Source: Methylosinus sp. Sm6 (GTDB taxonomy: Bacteria > Pseudomonadota > Alphaproteobacteria > Rhizobiales > Beijerinckiaceae). From it: a DNA stretch of 64,000 bases. Each line of letters begins with the position of its first letter. Within the stretch, counting starts at the first letter, position 1. The notes under the pieces were generated by a model. That model did not search any database. It saw only the letters and a program-made list of their open reading frames with translations, and had not been told where the DNA came from. This document shows positions 27,739 to 35,770 of this stretch, one piece after another. Position numbers and translations under genes: made by a program. The stretch covers positions 1 to 64,000 of the forward strand of contig NZ_JAINDZ010000013.1 in the NCBI RefSeq assembly GCF_019802345.1. Reading direction: 5' to 3'.

Positions 27739-28572
27739 ATGACCGATCTCGCCGCAGATGTCGCGCCCTCGACAACGCGATCGGTTCCGACCTCTTCGGT
27801 CGACTGGCCGGCGATCATCGCCGGCGCCCTCGTGGCGGTGGCGGTATCTTTTGTCGCAACGGCGTTCGGCGCGTCCATCGGCCTGACGGCGACCTCGCCC
27901 TACCGAGGCGCGAGCCCCTCGTTCTTCTACATCGCCGTCGGGCTGTGGATGATTTTCGTCGCGGTGTCGAGTTTCGCGGCGGGCGGCTATCTCGCGGGTC
28001 GTCTCAGGCGGCGCGGAGAATTCGCCTCTCAGCCAGAGGTGGATTTGCGCGACGGAGTGAGCGGGCTGACGGTTTGGGCGGCAGCTGTCGTGCTCGGGGC
28101 TCTGCTGACGGCGGCGACGATCGACGCCTTCGCGCGCTCGACGCCGGGGGCTGGCGGGCCTTCCAACACGAATGCTTCGCTCGCCGATCGCTATGTCGAT
28201 CGTCTCCTGCGCGGGGAGGGTGATGCGGCTCGGGGCGCTCCTGTCCCGGAGGCGACCAGGAATGTCGTGTCGAGACTGGTGCTGGCGAGCCCGACGGGAA
28301 ATTTTGCGTCGGAAGACAGAGCCTATCTCGTCAACGTCATCGCATCGCAAACCAATTTTCCGCCGGGCGCCGCCGATGAGCGCGTCGACGCCGTGGCGGC
28401 GAATATGCGGTCCGACGTCGACAAGGCGCGTAAGCTGGGAATCTATTTCGGATTCCTGACCGCTGCGACGCTCGCCATAGGCGCCGCGACGGCCTGGTGC
28501 GCGGCGAGGGTCGGCGGGCGACATCAGGATCAGAACATCGACCTTCGCACCCTCGTAAAACCCTGGCGATAG
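27739..28572 (+). CDS. PhnA-like integral membrane protein
   Basis: A 277-residue membrane protein. After a short N terminus, SVDWPAIIAGALVAVAVSFVATAFGASIGL forms the first helix; further helices are YIAVGLWMIFVAVSSFAAGGYLAGR, GLTVWAAAVVLGALLTAATID and, after a soluble stretch (residues 135-235), a last helix YFGFLTAATLAIGAATAWCAAR. The opening VDWPAIIAGA is typical of Hyphomicrobiales proteins labelled PhnA-like; no relation to phosphonate metabolism is implied. AAGGA precedes the start. It sits in the catalase/DUF892 cluster between two microprotein genes. Confidence 0.75.
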   Translation: MTDLAADVAPSTTRSVPTSSVDWPAIIAGALVAVAVSFVATAFGASIGLTATSPYRGASPSFFYIAVGLWMIFVAVSSFAAGGYLAGRLRRRGEFASQPEVDLRDGVSGLTVWAAAVVLGALLTAATIDAFARSTPGAGGPSNTNASLADRYVDRLLRGEGDAARGAPVPEATRNVVSRLVLASPTGNFASEDRAYLVNVIASQTNFPPGAADERVDAVAANMRSDVDKARKLGIYFGFLTAATLAIGAATAWCAARVGGRHQDQNIDLRTLVKPWR

Positions 28573-28586
28573 GAGCGCCGCACATC

Positions 28587-28664
28587 ATGGGACGCAACAT
28601 ACTGCTCTGGATGCTGGGCGTGCCGATCCCGATCATCATATTGCTGGCGTTGTTCGGACGCTGA
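28587..28664 (+). CDS. 25-residue membrane microprotein
   Basis: Reading frame starting MGRNILLWMLGVPIPIIILL and ending ALFGR, one hydrophobic helix with a VPIP kink. Very similar tiny proteins beginning MGRNILLWxLGVPIPIIIL are, from memory, widespread in proteobacteria, which supports this being a real gene. AGGAG lies about 12 nt upstream. It ends the stress operon. Confidence 0.7.
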   Translation: MGRNILLWMLGVPIPIIILLALFGR

Positions 28665-28689
28665 CGCGCCCCGCTCAACTGCGCTCGCG

Positions 28690-28986
28690 TCATCGGGGCG
28701 CGAGCAGCAGGAGGCTGGCGAGAGCGATCAAGGCGAACAGGGCGATGACCATCGTTCGGCCGATGAGCGTCCGCTTGCGGGCGACTCCGGCGGCGATACG
28801 CGCGCGATGCTGGTGAGCGGCGGCGAGGGCGCGCTGTTCCGCAGTCGGCGGCGCCCCGCCCGCTTCGTCATCCGTCCCGAGCGGCGCCGCGGCAGGATCG
28901 GGCGACGCCACCTTATCCGCGGCCAGGCCATGATCGATGTCGATACGCAGCCGGTCGCTCGTCGGCGGCCGATCTTTGTCGTCCAT
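28690..28986 (-). CDS. small C-tail-anchored membrane protein
   Basis: A 98-residue protein with a soluble, Asp/Ala/Pro-rich N-terminal part (residues 1-70) and one C-terminal helix (MVIALFALIALASLLLLA, about 79-96), so it should be tail-anchored with its N terminus in the cytoplasm. GAGGAG sits 7 nt upstream of the ATG. It converges on the microprotein gene. No known family recognised. Confidence 0.6.
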   Translation of the reverse strand: MDDKDRPPTSDRLRIDIDHGLAADKVASPDPAAAPLGTDDEAGGAPPTAEQRALAAAHQHRARIAAGVARKRTLIGRTMVIALFALIALASLLLLAPR

Positions 28987-29184
28987 TGCGATCTCCTCGG
29001 GCTGCCTCGATCGCTCTCGAGATTGGGCGCGCCAGTGCAAAGGCAAGAAGGGAATCCGGCTTTTCGCCGCTTCGCCGTCGCTCGACACGCAAATTTGCGG
29101 GAAGGTCGGGAACTGTCGACCAGCCCGGCGATTTTGGCGAAACACGCGTTCGTGTCGAGCGCGCGACAGTCCAGGGAGAGGGCC

Positions 29185-29751
29185 ATGCCGATTCGATCGA
29201 CTCGACAGCTGCTCGTTCACGAGCTCCAGAGCATTCAGGACGCCGAGGCGCAGGCCGCCAAGGCGCTGCAGTCGCATCTCGAAGAGGTCGAAGACGAAGA
29301 GCTCTGCGAGCTCCTCGAACGGCGCTTGAAGGAAGGCGAGCAGGTCCGGCGGGACGTTCGCGCCTCGCTCGAGAAGCTCGACGGAAAAGGACGTGGAGCG
29401 CAGAACAAGGCTGCGCGCGGTCTGATCGCGGAAGCCGAGGAGACGGCGGAGGAGGTCGAGGCGCAGGAGATGAAGGAGGCTGTCATCATCGCCGGAGCCC
29501 AGAAGCTCGAGCATTATTGCATAGCCGCTTGGGGCACGGTGAAGGCGATCGCCAACGAGCTCAAAGAAGAAGAGCTGACGAAAGCGATGCAGCGCGCGCT
29601 CGACGAAGGCTATCGCTGGGACGAGCAAATGTCGGAGCTGGCGGAGGGCGCGATCAATCCGGCGGCGATCGAGAGCGAGGACGAGCGGCAAGAGGCGGCG
29701 AGCGCGAAGAAAGCAAAGAGCAAGCGCGGGAAGGGCGTGCAGTCCGAATAG
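29185..29751 (+). CDS. DUF892 (YciE-like) ferritin-like protein, second copy
   Basis: A 188-residue DUF892-type bundle: TRQLLVHELQSIQDAEAQAAKALQ in helix 1, LEEVEDEELCELLERRLKEGEQ in helix 2, AVIIAGAQKLEHYCIAAWGTVKAIA in helix 3 and AMQRALDEGYRWDEQMSELAEGAINPAA in helix 4. A Lys/Ala-rich tail (AKKAKSKRGKG) of about 25 residues is extra compared with the copy at 26240 and could bind nucleic acid (inference). GGGAGAGG precedes the ATG. The two copies are divergent in sequence, so they are old paralogues. Confidence 0.85.
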   Translation: MPIRSTRQLLVHELQSIQDAEAQAAKALQSHLEEVEDEELCELLERRLKEGEQVRRDVRASLEKLDGKGRGAQNKAARGLIAEAEETAEEVEAQEMKEAVIIAGAQKLEHYCIAAWGTVKAIANELKEEELTKAMQRALDEGYRWDEQMSELAEGAINPAAIESEDERQEAASAKKAKSKRGKGVQSE

Positions 29752-29768
29752 ACGGGAATAGCAGAACC

Positions 29769-29795
29769 GGCCGCTCCCGATTCCCGGGAGCGGCC
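29769..29795 (+). terminator. terminator-like hairpin after the DUF892 gene
   Basis: Perfect 11-bp stem GGCCGCTCCCG / CGGGAGCGGCC with loop ATTCC, 17 bp after the stop codon. No T-run follows, but the position and stability fit a terminator. Confidence 0.65.
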
Positions 29796-29801
29796 ACGCC
29801 A

Positions 29802-29938
29802 CTAAGGCGATACGGCGAAATAAATGAATCGCTTGTCCATTCCGTTGTCGAAAAGGGCGCGTCCATTCTCCCACGAGTGGGAGAATGGACGCGCGTCGAG
29901 AGTCGGCTAATGACGCAGTTATTTCGCCGTGTCGCCTA
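29802..29938. repeat. 137-bp nested palindrome
   Basis: The centre is a perfect 18-bp inverted repeat (GCGCGTCCATTCTCCCAC at 29857-29874 and its complement at 29877-29894, 2-nt loop). Outside it, AGGCGATACGGCGAAATAA (from about 29805) pairs with TTATTTCGCCGTGTCGCCT (29919-29937) with one G-T mismatch. The intervening 30-40 nt arms pair only partly. The outer right arm includes the stop codon of the BON gene. It looks like a MITE/REP-type element or a cruciform-forming terminator between convergent genes. Confidence 0.75.
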
Positions 29939-30178
29939 GCGTCCGGATGTCCAGGATGGCGGATCGCTCGCCGGGAACGACTCGAGGCCCGACTCGTAAA
30001 CCTCGTCCTGATCGTGTCGTTCTGCGATCGCCAGAAGATTGATGACCTTTCCCGTCTGGGAAAGCTTGCGCGCCAAGGCCTCGGCCTCGTGCGCCGCCGC
30101 CGAGGTCGGAACCGTTCCTCTCAGCACGGCCGAACCGGCTTCCAGCGAGACGCTGAGATGGTTTCGAAAAGTCGGCAT
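29936..30178 (-). CDS. BON-domain protein
   Basis: An 80-residue protein with a single BON-type domain: FRNHLSVSLEAGSAVLRGTVPTSAAAHEAEALARKL then TGKVINLLAIAE, the beta-alpha-beta pattern of BON (lipid-associated, often OsmY-like) domains. No signal peptide is evident, so it may be cytosolic. The C-terminal SFPASDPPSW is a short motif seen at the end of several small stress proteins. Its stop codon lies inside the large palindrome. Confidence 0.7.
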   Translation of the reverse strand: MPTFRNHLSVSLEAGSAVLRGTVPTSAAAHEAEALARKLSQTGKVINLLAIAERHDQDEVYESGLESFPASDPPSWTSGR

Positions 30179-30500
30179 CGTCCTCGAGCTCGCGCGTTTT
30201 CTGTTTGCCGCGCGTTCGGCGCGGTGATCGGATTCAGTGCTTTGCCGTCACGCCCGCTCGCTCCCGCAGCTCGAAGGCGTCGCCCTTCGACGATCTCGTC
30301 GCCGACGAAGGCTCCGCTCCGTGGAACGTCGAAGCGCCTCTCTGGTTCCGTTTCGCGGCTCGCTTGTTTCGATTCGTCCTTCGAGTGTCGGGCGGCTGCG
30401 GAAGAGTAGGGCGGCTTCCGCCGATTTGAGCGAGCCTTCAGGCTCGCTCTCGAGAGGCTGCAAATTCATCGACGCGAGCCAGGGGCGCGTCGCTGCTGAA
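30179..30500. other. gene-free stretch (322 bp)
   Basis: No convincing coding sequence in any frame; lower codon regularity than the neighbours. It carries the hairpin repeat at 30428-30449 and may be a decayed gene region between the BON and TerC genes. Confidence 0.4.
30428..30449. repeat. short hairpin repeat GAGCGAGCC/GGCTCGCTC
   Basis: Perfect 9-bp inverted repeat with loop TTCA, 52 bp beyond the end of the terC-like gene (minus strand), where it may act as a terminator. Its core matches the dyad at 21900-21918. Confidence 0.55.
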
Positions 30501-31205
30501 CTAGCGGTCTCGGAAAGTCGACCGCCATTTCACGACGATGACAGACGCCGCCCCGGCCAATGCAATCGCGAAACGGAATTCGGGCGCGGCGGCGGAGCCG
30601 AGCCGCTCGTCGAGCAGATGCGCGATGGCCGGATCCGCTGCGATCGTTTCGCCGGCGATCCATCCGAGAAATCCTGCGCCGGCCAGGGCGAGACTGGGGA
30701 ATCGATCGAGCGCCGCGACGAGCGTCGCCGCGCCGGCGACGACGAGCGGAATGCTGACCACGAGGCCCGACGTCATCGCGACGAGATCGTCCCGCGCGAC
30801 GGCCGCGATGGCGACCACATTGTCGAGGCTCATCACCAGAGTGGCGACGGCGACCGCGCGCGCCGCGCGGAACACGCCGGCGGTCGCGTCCGAGGCGCTG
30901 GGGTCGTCGTCTGGATCGATCGATCCCAGATTGCAGGCGATATGCAAGAGCGCGACGCCGGCGGCGATCCTCAGAAATGGCGTCTGCATCAAAAACGACA
31001 CGATCGCGATAAAGAACGCGGTCACGATCACGGAAACGCCCACGCCGAGCGCGATGCCCCAGCGCCGCTGTCGCGCGGGGAGCTCACGGGAGGCGAGGGT
31101 GATCGCGACGACATTGTCGCCGGAGAGCAGGAAGTTGACGCCCGCCACCTGGAGCGCGAGCTCCCAGAACGACGGCTCCGCCAATCGGGAGACGAACGGC
31201 TGCAT
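30501..31205 (-). CDS. TerC family integral membrane protein
   Basis: A 234-residue TerC-family membrane protein with about seven helices. The two conserved acidic motifs in membrane helices are present: NFLLSGDNVVAITLASRELP near the N terminus and TLVMSLDNVVAIAAVARDD in the middle. TerC/Alx proteins are linked to manganese export, tellurite resistance and metalation of exported proteins; this short form lacks CBS domains. It lies between a BON-domain gene and the divergent small proteins next to a P-type ATPase, consistent with a metal/stress locus. Confidence 0.9.
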   Translation of the reverse strand: MQPFVSRLAEPSFWELALQVAGVNFLLSGDNVVAITLASRELPARQRRWGIALGVGVSVIVTAFFIAIVSFLMQTPFLRIAAGVALLHIACNLGSIDPDDDPSASDATAGVFRAARAVAVATLVMSLDNVVAIAAVARDDLVAMTSGLVVSIPLVVAGAATLVAALDRFPSLALAGAGFLGWIAGETIAADPAIAHLLDERLGSAAAPEFRFAIALAGAASVIVVKWRSTFRDR

Positions 31206-31326
31206 GGGACGCTTTTTGTTCGAGGAGCCGATGGCCTTATATGATATCGGGCGAGAATGATTTTTCGATTGTGACAGAGGCGCCTCTGCTCGAGCTTCGG
31301 GTAGACGCTAAGCAAAGTCTAACGGG

Positions 31327-31887
31327 ATGGACGAGGGCGTTCGCGCGACGCTGTCGTTCGCGGTCGGAGGAGCGCTCATGTGGCCTTTGGCAGGTTTTGC
31401 TTTCGGAGCTGTCGTCGGCGCGATCGGCATCGCGCTCGGCGGAAAAGAGATGGCGGAGGCCGCTCGCCCAGGAGCCAAAGCGGTGGCCAAAGCGGCGATG
31501 GTCGCGCTTCACGAAGCGCGCGTCCGTCAGGCGCAGCTCGTCGAGCACGCCGAGGACTTGTTCGCGGAAGCGACCGCCGAAGTCGCAGAAGAGCGCACCG
31601 AGGCTGTCGCCGCAGCGATCCGAGCCAACGCGCAGAAAGCCGCCGAAGCGCGCAATGACGAGCTCGTTCGCCGCGCCGAGATCGTCGCCGCTGTCCGGGC
31701 TCTCTACGCGGAGACGCCCGGCGAGCCGTCGAGCGACAGACTGGCGGCCGCGATCGCCGCCGCCGAGGAGCGCGCTCGCGCGATCGTCGACGCGGGCCGA
31801 ACGGCAGGTGGGCGCTCGGCCTCGGCCGAGACGATCGATCTCTCTGCGATCAAGCGGACGCGCGCCGGCGGAGGCGAAAATGAGTGA
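31327..31887 (+). CDS. small glycine-zipper membrane protein, unknown function
   Basis: A 186-residue protein with one glycine-zipper-like helix near the N terminus (GGALMWPLAGFAFGAVVGAIGIALGG, about 14-39) followed by a long Ala/Glu/Arg-rich coiled-coil-like region (45-165; AVAAAIRANAQKAAEARNDEL). It overlaps the downstream HMA-like gene by 8 bp, so the two are coupled. No family recognised; it could be an accessory subunit for the ATPase encoded convergently (inference). Confidence 0.65.
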   Translation: MDEGVRATLSFAVGGALMWPLAGFAFGAVVGAIGIALGGKEMAEAARPGAKAVAKAAMVALHEARVRQAQLVEHAEDLFAEATAEVAEERTEAVAAAIRANAQKAAEARNDELVRRAEIVAAVRALYAETPGEPSSDRLAAAIAAAEERARAIVDAGRTAGGRSASAETIDLSAIKRTRAGGGENE

Positions 31888-32326
31888 CGAATTGCCCGCC
31901 GCGACGGTCGTCCATACGATGAGCGGACGCACGCGCCTGCGCCTCGACGAGATGCGGGGCGATGAAAAATTCTTCGCCGACGCCGCGCAAAAGCTCGCGG
32001 AGATCGGCGGCGTCCGCCGGGCGGACCCGTCGCCGCTCACCGGCGGCATTTTGCTCTTTCACGATGCGCCGCTCGCCGACATCGGCGAAGCGGCGGCAAC
32101 GGCCGGGCTGTTTCGCCTCCGGAGAAATGGCAGCCGGCCGATCGAGAAGCCGGCGGATCCGAACCTTCGCCCGCGCACGGCGGCGGCGGTCGCGCTGGCG
32201 CTGGCCGCGATCTGGCAAATCAACAAGGAGAAGCTCTTTCCGTCGGCGCTCACGCTCGTCTGGTATGCGGCCGCTCTCGCCGGGCTCCGGCCTGCGGGCG
32301 GCGACGACTGGAGTCCCGACGAATAG
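31880..32326 (+). CDS. HMA-like domain protein with C-terminal membrane segment
   Basis: A 148-residue protein. Residues 8-75 (VVHTMSGRTRLRLDEM...LAEIGGVRRADPSPLTGGILLFHD) have the beta-alpha-beta layout of heavy-metal-associated-like domains (HMA_2 type) but no Cys-x-x-Cys. Residues about 100-135 hold one or two hydrophobic helices (TAAAVALALAAIWQI; LTLVWYAAALAGL). The same domain type begins the P-type ATPase gene that converges on it 7 bp away, suggesting the products work together. Confidence 0.7.
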   Translation: MSDELPAATVVHTMSGRTRLRLDEMRGDEKFFADAAQKLAEIGGVRRADPSPLTGGILLFHDAPLADIGEAAATAGLFRLRRNGSRPIEKPADPNLRPRTAAAVALALAAIWQINKEKLFPSALTLVWYAAALAGLRPAGGDDWSPDE

Positions 32327-32333
32327 TCCACCC

Positions 32334-35300
32334 TCACGATTTCTGTGCCGCGCTTTGCGGCGGCTCCGTCGGGAGAAGAAAGCGGATCGCATCATTCGCC
32401 GCCGCGGCGCCGATGGCGACGCCGGCGACGCCGAGCAGTTCGCGTCCGCCGAGGGGCGAGAGGCGAAGAATTCGGCGAGTGCAGGGAAAGGCCTGCGCCG
32501 CCGCCTGCGCGATGACCGAGAGAACAATGGCTCCCGCGAGCTTGCGGTTGGGAGAGCGGATCAGCTTGCCGGCGAGGCCGGCGCGCTCCGATCGGCAATT
32601 CACCGCGTGGAGCAGCTGGCCCAAGGTCAGTCCGTGAAAGGTGACCGTGCCGGCGCGCGCGATGTTTCGAGATCCGCCGGCGAGGCGATAGGCAGCGAGC
32701 GTGGCCACGCCCAGGACCGCGCCCTCGAGCAGAAGATAGCCGAAATCGGCCGGCGTCAGAATCGGCGCGCGAGGATCGCGAGGCGGCTGCTGCAGCAGGC
32801 CGTCGTCCGGCTCCTCGAGGCCGAGCGCCAGCGCCGGCAGCGGTTCGCCGGCGATGTTGAGCCAGAGGAGCTGCGTCGACGTCATCGCGACGCCGCCGTC
32901 GAGAAGCGCCGCGCCCAGCATGGCCAAGGTCTCGGACACGCTCGTCGAAATGAGGTAGCGCAAAACCTTGCGGATATTCGCATGGGTCGCGCGCCCGAGA
33001 CGCACCGCCTCGACGACGCCGCGAAGGTCGTTCGAGACGAGCACCATGTCGGCGACCTCGCGGGCGACATCGGTCCCGTCTCCGCCCATCGCGATGCTGA
33101 TGTTGGAGGCGCGCAGCGCGGGACCATCGTTGACGCCGTCGCCGGTCATCCCGACTATGCGTCCGCCATTCTGCAGCGCCCTGACGATATTGAGCTTGTC
33201 GACCGGGCTGACGCGCGCGAAAACTTGCGCCTGACCGCCCAGCGCCGCCAGCATGCCGGGAGGAAGGGCGGCGATCTCGCCGGCTTCGAGCACCTTGATG
33301 TCGCCGCCGTCGCCGAGATCCAGCGTTCGCGCGATGGCGAGCGCGGTCGCGCTCTGGTCGCCGGTGATCATGACGGAGCGAATGCCGGCGCGATGCAGCT
33401 GCTTCAGCGCGGGCCGGACGCTCGGACGAATCGGATTGGCGAGGCCGACGAGGCCGAGCCAGACGAGCTCGCGCTCGTCATGCGGATCGCCGCCCGTCTC
33501 GCCGATGGCCACGCCGAGAACGCGCAAGGCCCGCGCCGCCATCCGCTCGTTCGCTTCGCGAATCTGCGCGCGCGAGGCTTCGTCGAGCGGCGTGGCGCCG
33601 TCCCGCGCCGCGCGTGCGGAGCAGCAGAGCAGCACCTCCTCCGGATCGCCTTTCACACAGAGCAGTCGCGCTCCGCCGCCGTGCTCATGCAGCGTGCTCA
33701 TGCGCTTGCGATTCTCGGAGCGGGGGACGTCGGCGACGAGCGGCGCGTCCCGGCGCAGGGCCGCCACGTCGACGCCGAAAGCCAGCGCCGCCTCGACCAA
33801 TGCGCATTCGGTCGGCGTTCCGTCGACGCGAAAGCCCTCGCTCATTGGCCGCAAGGCGGCGTCGCTGCACAGAGCCGCGACTTCGAGCAGGCGCTTCGTC
33901 GCTGCGGACGCCGCAGGCGCAGCGTCGTCGCCGCCATCGACGACGAGACGCCCGCCCTCCAACGACAGGAGCGAGCCGTCGACATGCACGGCGACCGTCT
34001 CCATGCGGCTGTCGGTCAGCGTGCCGGTCTTGTCGAGGCCGATCACCTGAATGGCGCCCAATGTCTCCACCGCGTCGAGCTTGCGCACCAGCACGTCGCG
34101 CCGGCGCATGTTCTCGACTCCGAGCGCCAGCGTCGTCGTCGCGACGGCCGGCAATCCTTCTGGGATCGCCGCGACGACGAGCGAGACGGCGTTGCGAAGC
34201 ATGGGGATGAATCCATGCCGCCGATAGAGCCCGACGCCGAACACCAGGGCGCAGACGAGCGCATTTATGAGGATCAGCTTGCGCTCGACCTCGTCGAGCT
34301 GGCGCTGCATGGGCGTATCGGGCGGCCGCAGCGAGCCGAGCAGACGTTCGACCCGGCCGATTTCCGTCGTCGCGCCGGTCGCGGTGACGAGCGCGGTCGC
34401 GCAGCCGCCGGTGACCGCCGTGCCTCGATACAGCATGTTCCGGCGCTCGGGCAGGACCGTGTCCGGACGAAGCACCCGTTCCGCCTCCTTCTGCACCGGC
34501 GCAGCCTCTCCGGTCAGGCTCGATTCGTCGACGGAGAAATCGGCGGCGCCGATGAGGCGGGCGTCGGCGGGGATCAGCATTCCGCGCTCGAGCAAGAGAA
34601 TGTCGCCACGCACGATCTGCACGGGGTCGAGGAGAATGCGCGCGCCGTCGCGCATCACGGGAACGGGGCGCGGAGAATAGTCCGAGAGGCTGCGGATCGT
34701 TCGTTCGGCGCGACGTTCGGTCGCCGTGGCGATGCCGCCGTTGAGCAGAACGACCGCTGCAATGACGGCGGCGTCGATCATTCCGCCGGTCAGGAGCGAC
34801 AGCGCCGCCGAGCCGGCGAGGAGGAGCGCCGGCAGGCCGACCATCTGATCGCCGAAAATGGCGGCCGCCGAACGCGGCTTCACGCGCGGGATTTCGTTGC
34901 GGCCGTGAGCCGCCGAGCGGCGCGCCGCCTCGCGAGCGTCGAGACCCGCCTCGGCGCGGGCTCCGAGCCGCAGCGCGCAATCGCCGGCGGTCATGGCGTG
35001 CCATTGCAGATCGGCCGGCTCGGCGCCGGCGACGGCGGCGCCGAGGGACCACGCCGAACGCTCTTCGGCCGGATCGCGCGGCGACGCGGCGACGGCGTCC
35101 TCGACAGCCTGCAAAATTTTCCGCGTCGACGCTGGCGCAGAAAATTCGACGAGCACAGTGGCGGTCAAGGCGCTCGCGCGAACAGACGTCACGCCCGGAA
35201 GCGCGAGCAGCCCATTCGTCAATGTTTCGACGACGGAACATCGCTCCGCGAGTCCCGGATGACGGAGTCTCACCCGACCCGGGACCGCCGCATGGACGAT

Positions 35301-35351
35301 TTCCGCGCGGGCCAGCGACTTTTCGGCATTGGCATGCACAGGCGTGGCCAT
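32334..35351 (-). CDS. P-type cation-transporting ATPase with degenerate HMA-like N terminus
   Basis: A 1005-residue P-type ATPase. Residues about 17-90 are an HMA-like domain (HAAVPGRVRLRH...LLALPGVTSVRAS) lacking metal-binding Cys pairs. The core has actuator motif LTGEAAPV (279-286), M4 motif VVAAIPEGLPAV (392-403), phosphorylation site Asp440 in DKTGTLT, hinge MTGDGVNDGPAL and about ten membrane helices including a C-terminal set. The IPEGLP M4 motif is that of P2-type Ca2+/Mn2+ pumps, not P1B heavy-metal pumps, so the HMA-like head is probably regulatory. It converges on the HMA-like small-protein operon. Confidence 0.92.
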   Translation of the reverse strand: MATPVHANAEKSLARAEIVHAAVPGRVRLRHPGLAERCSVVETLTNGLLALPGVTSVRASALTATVLVEFSAPASTRKILQAVEDAVAASPRDPAEERSAWSLGAAVAGAEPADLQWHAMTAGDCALRLGARAEAGLDAREAARRSAAHGRNEIPRVKPRSAAAIFGDQMVGLPALLLAGSAALSLLTGGMIDAAVIAAVVLLNGGIATATERRAERTIRSLSDYSPRPVPVMRDGARILLDPVQIVRGDILLLERGMLIPADARLIGAADFSVDESSLTGEAAPVQKEAERVLRPDTVLPERRNMLYRGTAVTGGCATALVTATGATTEIGRVERLLGSLRPPDTPMQRQLDEVERKLILINALVCALVFGVGLYRRHGFIPMLRNAVSLVVAAIPEGLPAVATTTLALGVENMRRRDVLVRKLDAVETLGAIQVIGLDKTGTLTDSRMETVAVHVDGSLLSLEGGRLVVDGGDDAAPAASAATKRLLEVAALCSDAALRPMSEGFRVDGTPTECALVEAALAFGVDVAALRRDAPLVADVPRSENRKRMSTLHEHGGGARLLCVKGDPEEVLLCCSARAARDGATPLDEASRAQIREANERMAARALRVLGVAIGETGGDPHDERELVWLGLVGLANPIRPSVRPALKQLHRAGIRSVMITGDQSATALAIARTLDLGDGGDIKVLEAGEIAALPPGMLAALGGQAQVFARVSPVDKLNIVRALQNGGRIVGMTGDGVNDGPALRASNISIAMGGDGTDVAREVADMVLVSNDLRGVVEAVRLGRATHANIRKVLRYLISTSVSETLAMLGAALLDGGVAMTSTQLLWLNIAGEPLPALALGLEEPDDGLLQQPPRDPRAPILTPADFGYLLLEGAVLGVATLAAYRLAGGSRNIARAGTVTFHGLTLGQLLHAVNCRSERAGLAGKLIRSPNRKLAGAIVLSVIAQAAAQAFPCTRRILRLSPLGGRELLGVAGVAIGAAAANDAIRFLLPTEPPQSAAQKS

Positions 35352-35600
35352 TGTCGTCCGATAGTGCGACCGGGCGGGTCCGAACGCCCGCGATCCTATT
35401 TAATTCGCATGCGCTCACAAGAAATAGCCGGCGTGAGGGTTGCGACATCGGCTTCGGCGCGACCCGCGACGTTTCTGCGAGTGGCGCTCGCCGATCTCGA
35501 TCGTCGCCGTTGCGGTCGGCCTCCTGTTCTCGGCGGCGGTCGGCGTCGTCTTCGGCTATCATTCGGCGTGGAAGGCCGCGCATGTCCCTTTCCAGGGCGC
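35352..35600. other. upstream region of the ATPase; possible broken membrane ORF
   Basis: Should hold the ATPase promoter. On the plus strand around 35485-35600 a frame encodes a plausible transmembrane helix (ISIVAVAVGLLFSAAVGVVF, then GYHSAWKAAHVPF) without a good start; its continuation runs straight into the repeat element at 35601, so this may be a small membrane-protein gene disrupted by the repeat. Confidence 0.35.
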
Positions 35601-35770
35601 TCGAGTGAAGGATAAAATCCCCAACCCTCGTCCTGAGGAGCCGCCGCAGGCGGCGTCTCGAAGGGCGGCCGTGGGGCGAAATCTTTAGCTTTCTTCCCAT
35701 TGCCGTCCTTCGAGACGCCCGCTTCGCGGGCTCCTCAGGACGAGGGTCAGGGATATAGTCCTTCACTCGA
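35601..35770. repeat. 170-bp REP/MITE-like element with ~70-bp terminal inverted repeats
   Basis: Begins TCGAGTGAAG and ends with its exact complement CTTCACTCGA. Each arm continues with a CCCTCGTCCTGAGGAGCC block, an internal GC-rich mini-hairpin (GCCGCCGCAGGCGGC on the left, GCCCGCTTCGCGGGC on the right) and CGTCTCGAAGG. The arms are imperfect complements of each other around a short central spacer. The same core appears at 6101-6139 and, more degenerate, near 59485-59535. No transposase frame is inside. Confidence 0.85.

Noticed and set aside
32334-35615. Very long plus-strand open frame (to over 1200 codons) opposite the P-type ATPase.
   Set aside because: It is a GC-skew shadow: composition is Arg/Ala-rich with no domain, while the minus strand encodes a complete ATPase with all motifs.
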